Shown in pieces: positions 1 through 6,654 of a stretch of 64,000 nt of DNA (its first letter is position 1; the number at the start of each line of letters is the position of its first letter). Source of the stretch: Myxococcales bacterium. Its GTDB lineage: Bacteria > Myxococcota_A > Polyangia > Polyangiales > Ga0077539. The DNA lies in NCBI GenBank assembly GCA_016793325.1, contig JAEUKI010000052.1, forward strand, positions 1 to 64,000, written 5' to 3'. Both the position numbers and the translations under genes were made by a program. A model generated the notes under the pieces. The model saw nothing but the letters and a program-made list of their open reading frames with translations. It was not told the origin of the DNA and made no database searches.

Positions 1-97
1 GCTTTGCATTGTGTGGGCGTGTTATCAAATCAGCGCCCTGATGGCGTATGCCGTCGCGACGCTTTGGATCTGAAAATTCGCTGACACAATGCAAAGC
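1..97. repeat. 14-bp perfect inverted repeats bounding about 70 bp
   Basis: GCTTTGCATTGTGT at 1-14 is matched exactly by its reverse complement at 84-97. The enclosed 69 bp are clearly more AT-rich than the flanks. The pair could be the ends of a small miniature element or a long-range hairpin. The left arm begins at the first base of the window, so the true element may extend further left. No transposase is visible. Confidence 0.5.
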
Positions 98-134
98 TCC
101 GCCCCTGCCGTTCAGGCGGGGGCGGGGCGCGCGG

Positions 135-178
135 CAGCGCCGGGTGGGGGCCGCCCACTCAGCGCCGGGTGGGGGCCG
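135..178. repeat. Two-copy 19-bp direct repeat
   Basis: CAGCGCCGGGTGGGGGCCG occurs at 135-153 and again at 160-178, separated by six bases, followed by a partial third match (CAGCGCC) near 185. It lies downstream of the minus-strand gene ending at 205. No function is evident. Confidence 0.6.
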
Positions 179-204
179 ATCACGCAGCGCCCTCCGCGCC
201 GTCG

Positions 205-747
205 TCAACCCGCGCGAGTCGCGCGCTCGATGTGCTCGATCGCGCGATCGAGCGAGTGCGTCGCCTCGCCGCGGTGACCGTCGCTCGCGGCGCTCCATGC
301 GCGGTTGAGCCAACGCTCACCAGCAGCGAACGGCGTCATGATCTCTGCGTACGCGTTGAATCCATGGGCCGCCGCGATGGCCTCTTGCGCCTTGGCCACC
401 GCTTCGACGCACTCGCGGACGATCGCCTCGGCGCCCGCTGCGATCGCTGTCAGCTCGGCGCTCTCGGCCGTCGCTCGCAGGGCGCGGGTGCGCTCGAGCG
501 CTTCGGTCACGCGTTGCCGCGCGTAATCGAGGGGCTTCTCGCGGGCTCCCTCGGCGGACTGCGCGGTCGTGCTCGCGCGGGCTCTTCGGGCCCAGAGGAT
601 TCCTGCGCACAGAATCAAGATCCCCACGGCCACGATGGACCACTTGGGCGCGGGCCACGTCGCGCCGCCGAGCATCGCGACGGTCATCCCGAGGTACTGA
701 ACCCACGAGGCCGCGTGTTCGCCTGCGCTCTTCTTCGCGGCTTCCAT
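205..747 (-). CDS. Small membrane-anchored hypothetical protein
   Basis: This 180-residue protein is not recognised. Residues about 16-52 hold two hydrophobic helices separated by a short Pro/Lys turn (WPAPKW), followed by an Arg-rich stop-transfer segment. The rest is Ala/Glu/Arg-rich and predicted helical, so it is probably a cytoplasmic helical domain. The ATG at 747 is supported by a GGGAGG ribosome-binding site just upstream. The start codon shares one base with the stop codon of the OPT transporter gene (TGATG), indicating translational coupling. An accessory role in that transporter is an inference from this coupling only. A longer reading frame through the same start exists but would lie inside the transporter gene. 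Confidence 0.75.
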   Translation of the reverse strand: MEAAKKSAGEHAASWVQYLGMTVAMLGGATWPAPKWSIVAVGILILCAGILWARRARASTTAQSAEGAREKPLDYARQRVTEALERTRALRATAESAELTAIAAGAEAIVRECVEAVAKAQEAIAAAHGFNAYAEIMTPFAAGERWLNRAWSAASDGHRGEATHSLDRAIEHIERATRAG

Positions 748-2810
748 CAGCGACCTCCCGCCGCGACGCGCGCGAGATCCACGCCCACGAGCACCACTTG
801 CGCGAGCCCTTCGCCGACGAGCCACCCCGCCGCCAACGGAACGCCGCGCTCTTCGACCCACTCTTTTCCGAAGCGCTTCTCGGTGAGGACCGTGATCACG
901 CAGCCGATGAAGTACGTGAGCGTCACGCTCATCGGGAGGTACATCGAGAGCCCCAGCACCACGCCCAAGCCTCCGCCCACGCCCAACGTGAGCGTGAGTC
1001 CCACCGCGGCGCCGACCGCGTAGCGCAGCCTCGTCGCTTCGGCCAACGCTTGCTGCGCGACCGAGGCGTCCGGCGCGGGCGCGAGCAGCTCGATCGCGGC
1101 TTTGATGGCCTGCGCTTGCGGGGCCGTGAGGGGATCGTTTCCGAGGACGAACTTCTTCGCGAGGATGAACAGCGTCACGAGCGACACGAGCGGACCCACC
1201 CACGCCACGACGAGCTGCGTGAGCTGTTGCCTCCGCGGGAGCGCTCCCACGAGGTGTCCAGTTTTCAAGTCCTGCATCATGTCCGAGCCCTGCCCGGTGG
1301 CGACGCACACGGCCACGGCCATGACCATCGCGACCATCACGCCCGCCTCCGAGCGCCCGAGCGCCGTGAGGATCAACAGGATGGTGATGAGGGCCATCCC
1401 CGAGAGGGGCGAGTTGTCGGTCTTTCCGGTGGTGATCGAGACGATGATGTTGGCGAGCCACATCCACGCGGTGGCGATCGCGCTCGCGAGCAGGATCGAT
1501 CCCACGCCGATCGAGTCCGTGCCCACCGCGCGAACGCCCATCCACGCGGCGAACACCAAGATCACGAAGCCCGTCGCCACGCCCGTGTACATGAGCTTCG
1601 GGTCGAGCTCTTCGGGGCCGTCGCCCTTCTTCGATCCGCTCTGCGCCCGCGCGCGCCGAACGCTCTTGATCGCCGCGAGCAGCACGGGCGCGGTGAGAAT
1701 CACGCTCGCGATCGAACCGCCGAGGAGCATTCCGACGCCGAGCGGTCGCGTGACGTTTCGATACGCCCATGCGCCGAGGACCGTGTTCGCGGTCTCGCGC
1801 GGCGCGTGTCCGTGCGCGCCCGACGCGAGCTGTTGGCCGACCGCGACGAGCTCGGCGCACGTGTTGGCCGCCCGGCAGTGCTCGCCGTGCGCAGAGAGAA
1901 CGGTCCTCGCCGCGTCGACGTCGCTCCCCGCGCGCGCCACGACGTCGAGCCACGCGCGATCGGGCAGCCAGCCTTGGGTCACCACGGCGGGCGTCACGAT
2001 CCAGTGGCCGATGACCGCGCCGACCATCAACACGAGCCCCGCGCGACCGGTGATGTACCCGCCGCCGATCGACGTGAGCCCGCCCGACACGGCGATCGTG
2101 ATCGCGAACCACGCGGGAAGATGCAGCCGCTCGCTGATCGAGAAGTCCTCGATCGCGGGCCACGGCAGGCCCTTCACGACGCCGGGAAGACCGACGAACG
2201 TCGCGAACAAGACGCTCGAGACGATTCCCCACATGAGCATGCGCGCGCGTCGAGCGCCCGATGCGCTCGCCTTCAAGATCGTCGCCGTCGCGACGCCGGT
2301 GGGAAACACCAAGCGCTCGAGCTCGATCATCTGCTTGCGCGACGGAATGATGAACAGCACCCCGAGCAGCGCTCCCGCGACGGACGCGCCCGCCATCGCC
2401 CAGAGAAACTTCGGGTCGATCGACTGGAGCTCCGGGTGGCTCGCGACGTACTGCTCGATCGATTGCCCCGCGCGTTGCGCGCTCGCCGCGACGCTCGCTG
2501 CGCCTCGCGCGCGCTCGGCTTGAAAGAGATAGAGCACGGGGACCGTGAAGATCACGCCCGCGGACGAGACGTTGATCGCCGCGGCCACCGTCTGATTGAT
2601 GTTGTTCTCGACGATCGAGCCCTTCTTGAGCAGCCCGCGAAGGACGCCCCACCCGAGCATCGCGCTCACCATGCTCGCGGGAACGGTGAACCCGAGCTTC
2701 AACCCCGCGTAGGTGAAGCTCACGGTCATCACGACGCCGACGACCACGCCGAGCGCGACGCCCGCAAACGTGATCTCTCGATAAGGGGCCTCTGGGGTTT
2801 CGCTGCTCAT
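747..2810 (-). CDS. OPT family oligopeptide transporter
   Basis: A 687-residue polytopic inner-membrane protein of the OPT superfamily, secondary transporters that import small peptides or metal chelates with protons. Recognisable family features are the N-terminal YREITFAGVALGVVVG and YAGLKLGFTVPASM segments, the SIVENNINQTVAAA motif near residue 65, and a second half with repeated Gly-rich helices (GSDMMQDLKTGHLVGA near residue 510). More than twelve hydrophobic segments are visible. A hydrophilic loop near residues 300-345 is larger than usual and contains two Cys. Length is normal for the bacterial OPT branch. It overlaps the downstream small membrane-protein gene by one base. The substrate cannot be read from the sequence. 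Confidence 0.93.
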   Translation of the reverse strand: MSSETPEAPYREITFAGVALGVVVGVVMTVSFTYAGLKLGFTVPASMVSAMLGWGVLRGLLKKGSIVENNINQTVAAAINVSSAGVIFTVPVLYLFQAERARGAASVAASAQRAGQSIEQYVASHPELQSIDPKFLWAMAGASVAGALLGVLFIIPSRKQMIELERLVFPTGVATATILKASASGARRARMLMWGIVSSVLFATFVGLPGVVKGLPWPAIEDFSISERLHLPAWFAITIAVSGGLTSIGGGYITGRAGLVLMVGAVIGHWIVTPAVVTQGWLPDRAWLDVVARAGSDVDAARTVLSAHGEHCRAANTCAELVAVGQQLASGAHGHAPRETANTVLGAWAYRNVTRPLGVGMLLGGSIASVILTAPVLLAAIKSVRRARAQSGSKKGDGPEELDPKLMYTGVATGFVILVFAAWMGVRAVGTDSIGVGSILLASAIATAWMWLANIIVSITTGKTDNSPLSGMALITILLILTALGRSEAGVMVAMVMAVAVCVATGQGSDMMQDLKTGHLVGALPRRQQLTQLVVAWVGPLVSLVTLFILAKKFVLGNDPLTAPQAQAIKAAIELLAPAPDASVAQQALAEATRLRYAVGAAVGLTLTLGVGGGLGVVLGLSMYLPMSVTLTYFIGCVITVLTEKRFGKEWVEERGVPLAAGWLVGEGLAQVVLVGVDLARVAAGGR

Positions 2811-2983
2811 GGGCGAGCGCGATGGTCTCGGACTGCCGCGCGCTCAACAAGGGCGAAGGGTCGAGGAGCGCGTGCAACGGGCGCAGGCATGCGCTCACCG
2901 TTTGTTGCGTGCGCCCGGCGCTCGCCCGCGGCTCGATTTGTACTCGTTGTCCGCCGCCCCGCTCGATCCCCCGTTTCACTTCG
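2811..2983. other. Intergenic region upstream of the OPT gene
   Basis: 173 bp separate the stop of the anti-sigma gene from the start of the OPT gene on the same strand, leaving room for a separate promoter. No clear -35/-10 pair or terminator hairpin was seen. Confidence 0.4.
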
Positions 2984-3766
2984 CTACGGCGCGAGCCAGC
3001 GGCGCCCGAGCCAAGCGCCCACTGCGGTGCACACGATGAACGAGGCTCCGTGCGAGACCGCCGTGTGAAAGAGCGACGGCGATGCGCACGTGAAATGCTG
3101 GATCACCGACGTGAGCGCCGCGACCGACGCGCCGACGGCCGCGCCCGTGAGGCCAGGACGCACCGGGTCGAGCCCGCGCAGCGCGAGCATCGTGAGCGGC
3201 ACGAGCGCCCACGGAACGGCGGAGCCCCACAGCGCGCACTCGATGTGGTGCGACGCTTCGCCGCCCCAGAGCGGCCGATCGCCGATCGTGAGCGCGAGCA
3301 CTTCGAACACGCCCACCGTCGTGACCGCGAGCGCGATGCGCGTCGCGTGCGAGGCGCCGAGGTTGTCCTTGCCGCGGTAGACCGTTCCGACGATCCCGAG
3401 CACGCCGAGCGTCGCGAGCGAGAGCACCGGCGCCCAACGCGCCATCCACGAGAGCGTGGAAAAATCCCGGCGAATCGCGACCATCACGACCACGCCGACG
3501 ATGACCGCCGCAGGGGCGAGCGCTGCGATGGCGCGCGCGACCGGCGCACGCAGACGAACGGGCGCGATCGGCGCTGCAGCCACCGCGGCGAGCGCCGAGG
3601 ACATGGCAGGCGCGGGGCCGTTGTCAGCCATCGCCGCGAGCAGCGCGTCGTCTTCGCCCGCGAGCGCTCGACAGTGCTCGCACTCGCGCACGTGAGCGTT
3701 CGCCTCGGCGTCGAGCGCGAGTCCTTCGGCGAGAAGATCGATGGTTCGGTCGCAGGCAGTGCTCAC
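2984..3766 (-). CDS. NrsF-like (DUF1109) transmembrane anti-sigma factor
   Basis: A 260-residue protein predicted to hold the adjacent ECF sigma factor inactive at the inner membrane. The N-terminal cytoplasmic part carries an H-x3-C-x2-C zinc anti-sigma motif (His25, Cys29, Cys32 in HVRECEHC). About six transmembrane helices follow. The last two are separated by a Cys...His...His stretch (HFTCASPSLFHTAVSHGA) like the conserved residues of the NrsF/DUF1109 family, which senses redox or metal stress. The GTG start overlaps the sigma gene stop (GTGA), so the two are translationally coupled, as is usual for ECF/anti-sigma pairs. Having both a zinc motif and the NrsF-type membrane region in one protein is notable. 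The inducing signal is unknown. Confidence 0.85.
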   Translation of the reverse strand: MSTACDRTIDLLAEGLALDAEANAHVRECEHCRALAGEDDALLAAMADNGPAPAMSSALAAVAAAPIAPVRLRAPVARAIAALAPAAVIVGVVVMVAIRRDFSTLSWMARWAPVLSLATLGVLGIVGTVYRGKDNLGASHATRIALAVTTVGVFEVLALTIGDRPLWGGEASHHIECALWGSAVPWALVPLTMLALRGLDPVRPGLTGAAVGASVAALTSVIQHFTCASPSLFHTAVSHGASFIVCTAVGAWLGRRWLAP

Positions 3767-4392
3767 GACGGGTCTCCGGGGGTCTTGCGGCTTCGGGCGC
3801 GGTCGTCTGCGGTTGGATGCCCGAGCGCGTCTCGCAGCGCTTCGTACGCGCGATGTGCGCGAAGTTTCATCGCGCCTGGGGTCGTTCCCGCGATGCGGGC
3901 GGCCTCCGTGATCGAGAGGCCCTTTACTTTGAGGAGCACGATCGCTTCCCGTTGCGGTTCGGGGAGCTCGGCGAGGCGCGCGTACAGGGCGCGCTCTTGC
4001 TCGGGGTCGAGGCGGGAGTCTTCCGGAGTCTCGTCGTGGCGTGGCTCGGGGGTCGTTCCGTCGGAGCTGAGGTCTTCGGGGCGGCGCTTCTTGCGGCGGC
4101 GTTCGTCGAGGAGCGTCCTTCGCGCGATCGCGAAGACCCACGGCTCGACGCGAGCGCCTCGCGCGTAGGTGTCCCGCGCGCGGTGGATCTTCATGAACGT
4201 CGTCTGTGTCAGGTCTTCGGCGAGGCGCCGATCCCCACAGAGCGCGGACAAGAGCGAGCAAACGCGCGGTGAGAGCCGCTCGTAGAGCTGATTGAACGCA
4301 CGAATGTCTCCGTCGATAAACGCTTCCATGAGCGCCTCGAGCGCGGGCGGTGAGCCGCTCGCAGTCGTGTTGTCGTCGGAGTCTCTACGCAC
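3763..4392 (-). CDS. ECF-type RNA polymerase sigma factor
   Basis: An extracytoplasmic-function sigma factor (209 residues from a GTG at 4392). Region 2 (about 22-95) reads FIDGDIRAFNQLYERLSPRV then LAEDLTQTTFMKIHRA, with core-binding and -10 recognition segments. Region 4 (about 135-190) has the typical LPEPQREAIVLLKVKGLSIT helix and an HTH ending in APGAMKLRAHRA-like sequence (here TPGAMKLRAHRAYEAL). No sigma 3 domain is present. The start is uncertain: the open frame continues upstream into the porin gene, GTG 4392 avoids that overlap but has no clear ribosome-binding site, and ATG 4329 has a GAGG five bases upstream but would remove the N-terminal 21 residues. The partner anti-sigma gene follows with a 4-nt overlap. 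The upstream porin-cytochrome genes are candidate targets. Confidence 0.92.
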   Translation of the reverse strand: MRRDSDDNTTASGSPPALEALMEAFIDGDIRAFNQLYERLSPRVCSLLSALCGDRRLAEDLTQTTFMKIHRARDTYARGARVEPWVFAIARRTLLDERRRKKRRPEDLSSDGTTPEPRHDETPEDSRLDPEQERALYARLAELPEPQREAIVLLKVKGLSITEAARIAGTTPGAMKLRAHRAYEALRDALGHPTADDRARSRKTPGDPS

Positions 4393-4465
4393 GATCGCCG
4401 GGCGCCGGTTATGGGGGAAAATGAGATCGAAACGGAAGGGGGTAGTCCTTCCATCCAAACCGCTC

Positions 4466-5686
4466 TCAGAACGTGGCGACGACGCCGAGGTGTAGCCCCA
4501 ACCCGTTTTCGGGCACGGGGCTTCCCTGGTCGTTGCGCACACCCCACACGCGCCAGTACTCGACAGAGCTCTTCACGCGATAGCCCCGCGCGATGATGAA
4601 GTTTGCGCCCAGCGTTCCTCGCAGCATCCCCGCGTTGAAGTCCAACGGAACGCCGACGGGAACGTTTCCGATCCGACGGATCCCGTCGAAGCGTCCGACG
4701 AGCTCGACGCGGCGATTCACCGGCCCGTCGACCTCGACGTAGAACCCGTCCTTCACCATGAACAACGTCTCGGTGAAGTCGCTTCGGTCCGCGAGCAGCG
4801 GCAGCTCGTACTGCCAGCGCGTCGGGTCCTGACCGGTCGCCATCTCCGTGCGTCGAATCAGGTATTCGCCGCGGATGTTGACCCTCCCGACGCGAAAGAA
4901 CGTGTCGATCCCGAGCACCGTGTACGAGAACAGCCCCTGCGGGTCGTACGTCCCGTGCAGCGCCGAGCCGCCGATCGTCCAGTCGACGCGGTCCGCGAGG
5001 CGAAAATTCACGCCCAGTCTTCCGCCGACGCTGGGGATCGAGTTGTTGTCCACGATGAACGCGGGCGCGTGCATCGAGATGAAATCCACGTCCGTCGGGC
5101 CGTTGGCCGTCGCGCGCAGGCCCGTCGCGATGTGCGCGGCGTAGTCCACTTGCACGCGCGAGCCGAAGAAGTGCGAGCCCGAGACCTCCACCGCGTTCTC
5201 GACGTACGGCAGCGGGAGGACGCTGCGGTTGAACTGGTAGAGGTAGAACATGCGCCCCATGTCGTAGGGCAGGGGCTTGTCCGCCGTGCGGTGGTTGCCT
5301 GGGTCGTGTCGGAGCTGAAACTCGCCGAACTGCGGGTTGAATCTTCCCACACGAAAATTGAGCGCGTCGTTGACCCGAAAGTCCACGAACGCCATCCCGA
5401 GCTCGAAGCCGTGACAGCCCCAGCAGAGCTTCACGTTTCCCGAGATGTGCGAGGAAAAATCCAGGGCGACCTTGATGGACAGCTCTTCGGTGAGCCCGTC
5501 GATCGTGTGCGACCTCGGCCGCGGGTCCGTCACGTTGGCCGTGTTGAACGGCACGAAGTGGTAGTCGAGCTGCGTGCTGCCCGCGAGGGTAAACTCCACC
5601 GCCCGCGCGCGGCTCGGCGCGACGACGGCGGCGAGCGCCGCGACCGAGAGCGCCGCGAAACCGAGTGCATGCCTTCGTGCGCTCAC
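4466..5686 (-). CDS. Porin-like outer-membrane beta-barrel with a CXXCH motif
   Basis: A 406-residue outer-membrane barrel protein. Residues 1-29 form a signal peptide ending in ARA. The mature part is alternating beta-strand sequence with strands such as ALNFRVGRFNPQFGEFQL and a C-terminal Phe, typical of BamA-folded porins. It resembles phosphate-selective (OprP/OprO-like) porins. The odd feature is CWGCH at residues 88-92, a complete CXXCH haem c attachment motif inside the early barrel region. It overlaps the stop of the monoheme cytochrome gene by four bases (GTG start at 5686). With two cytochrome-like neighbours, a role in moving electrons or a redox-active substrate across the outer membrane is plausible, but this is inference. 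Confidence 0.82.
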   Translation of the reverse strand: MSARRHALGFAALSVAALAAVVAPSRARAVEFTLAGSTQLDYHFVPFNTANVTDPRPRSHTIDGLTEELSIKVALDFSSHISGNVKLCWGCHGFELGMAFVDFRVNDALNFRVGRFNPQFGEFQLRHDPGNHRTADKPLPYDMGRMFYLYQFNRSVLPLPYVENAVEVSGSHFFGSRVQVDYAAHIATGLRATANGPTDVDFISMHAPAFIVDNNSIPSVGGRLGVNFRLADRVDWTIGGSALHGTYDPQGLFSYTVLGIDTFFRVGRVNIRGEYLIRRTEMATGQDPTRWQYELPLLADRSDFTETLFMVKDGFYVEVDGPVNRRVELVGRFDGIRRIGNVPVGVPLDFNAGMLRGTLGANFIIARGYRVKSSVEYWRVWGVRNDQGSPVPENGLGLHLGVVATF

Positions 5687-6036
5687 AGCTCACCTCCGCT
5701 CGCGGCCTGGCGATTGGCCGAGTACCACACGAGAAATCGCACGAGCGGCGCCTCGTCTTCGGGCGAGATCCCCGAGCTCGGCTGCCGTCGCATGCGCCGG
5801 ACGTAGTTGCGCCACTCGGCCTCGCGCGTGATCCCCGCGTTGAGCGGGCGCGCGAGCGAGTGGCACCGCGAGCATCGATCGGCGAAGAGGTTGTACTCGG
5901 CCTGATGCTCGGTCGGAATGCGAGCGACCTCGAGCCCGTCGGTGCGCGAGAAGGTCTGGCATCCAGAGAGCGCACACACAATCAAGCACGAACGGGCGAT
6001 CGCGCGCGCCGCTGAAAAGACACGGTCAATTGTCAC
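5683..6036 (-). CDS. Small monoheme c-type cytochrome lipoprotein
   Basis: A 117-residue secreted lipoprotein. The N-terminus is a type II signal peptide with lipobox ALSGC (Cys about residue 26). A single CSRCH haem c motif follows near residue 55, then LARPLNAGITREAEWRNYV and RMRRQPSSGISPEDEAPLV, which looks like the helix around an axial Met of a class I-like cytochrome (two Met-free helices remain possible). The GTG start at 6036 overlaps the upstream cytochrome-like gene by 11 bases and the stop overlaps the porin start by four, so the three genes form one transcription unit. Probable role: periplasmic electron carrier tethered to a membrane. Confidence 0.8.
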   Translation of the reverse strand: MTIDRVFSAARAIARSCLIVCALSGCQTFSRTDGLEVARIPTEHQAEYNLFADRCSRCHSLARPLNAGITREAEWRNYVRRMRRQPSSGISPEDEAPLVRFLVWYSANRQAASGGEL

Positions 6037-6568
6037 GGGCGCCCTCCGAGATCCAGTCGTGAATCAAGTTGATCTGCGCCTCCGAGAGAAACGGCGGTCC
6101 GTTGCGCGGCATGCGCGCGCCGAGCGGCGGCGACTGCGTGACCTTGAGAAACAGCACCGAGGCGCAGGGCTGACCGGGCACGACGATGGTGGCTGCTGTG
6201 TTCATTCCGCCGCGGCGCGTGGTCGCGAAGGACGACAGGTCGAGCCCCGACATTTGAAAGCCCACCGGCAGCGCGTCCGTCGGGTTGTGGCACGAGCAGC
6301 CGGGCGCTGCGGCGCGATCGACGAGGAAGATCCCTTCGAGGATGTCGCGCCGAAACGAGATCTCGACGGCGGGGTTCGAGTCGCGATCGTTGCACCGCGC
6401 CGCGAGGTTCGGCGGCGTTTGCACCGGCGAAAACTCCGAGCATCCGTTGGCGAGCGAGAGCAGAACGCCGATGCGAACGATCGCGACGAGCGCGCGCGCG
6501 CCAGCGCTTCGAGCGCCACGCGGCGGCGGATGCGGGCTCTCTGCGAGCCTGCGGACGGGGGGCTGCAA
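6026..6568 (-). CDS. Planctomycete-cytochrome-like (PSCyt1) lipoprotein
   Basis: A 180-residue lipoprotein with an unusually long signal sequence ending in SLANGC (Cys about residue 43). The mature domain resembles the short 'cytochrome C, planctomycete-type' domain: ISFRRDILEGIFL, a CSCH near residue 92, then GARMPRNGPPFLSEAQINLI and DWISEGA at the C-terminus. The haem motif is CXCH rather than CXXCH, so covalent haem is doubtful. The start is TTG at 6568, supported by GGAGGA eight bases upstream; no ATG or GTG lies between it and the signal core. It is the first gene of the cytochrome-porin unit. It could be a haem protein or a cytochrome-derived scaffold. Confidence 0.75.
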   Translation of the reverse strand: MQPPVRRLAESPHPPPRGARSAGARALVAIVRIGVLLSLANGCSEFSPVQTPPNLAARCNDRDSNPAVEISFRRDILEGIFLVDRAAAPGCSCHNPTDALPVGFQMSGLDLSSFATTRRGGMNTAATIVVPGQPCASVLFLKVTQSPPLGARMPRNGPPFLSEAQINLIHDWISEGARDN

Positions 6569-6654
6569 GCGGTGGTTCCTCCGAGCGGCCGATACTCGCT
6601 CATCGCGCGGGGACAGTCACCAACTGTGCAGCGTTTGCGCAGGCCCGACGGCGC

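Larger units (their letters stand above)
1..204. other. Non-coding window edge with inverted and direct repeats
   Basis: No convincing gene lies here. The stretch holds a perfect 14-bp inverted repeat (1-14 and 84-97) and a 19-bp direct repeat (135-153 and 160-178, 25-bp period) ending just before the stop codon of the next minus-strand gene. Short overlapping reading frames exist but are low-complexity Arg/Ala-rich and look non-coding. Confidence 0.6.

Noticed and set aside
1..97. Integron attC site
   Set aside because: The inverted repeat lacks the RYYYAAC/GTTRRRY core sites at its ends and no integrase is present.
205..2979. 924-codon minus-strand frame over the OPT region
   Set aside because: Only its last 180 codons (from ATG 747, with a GGGAGG site) look like protein. 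The rest is the +1 shadow of the OPT gene.
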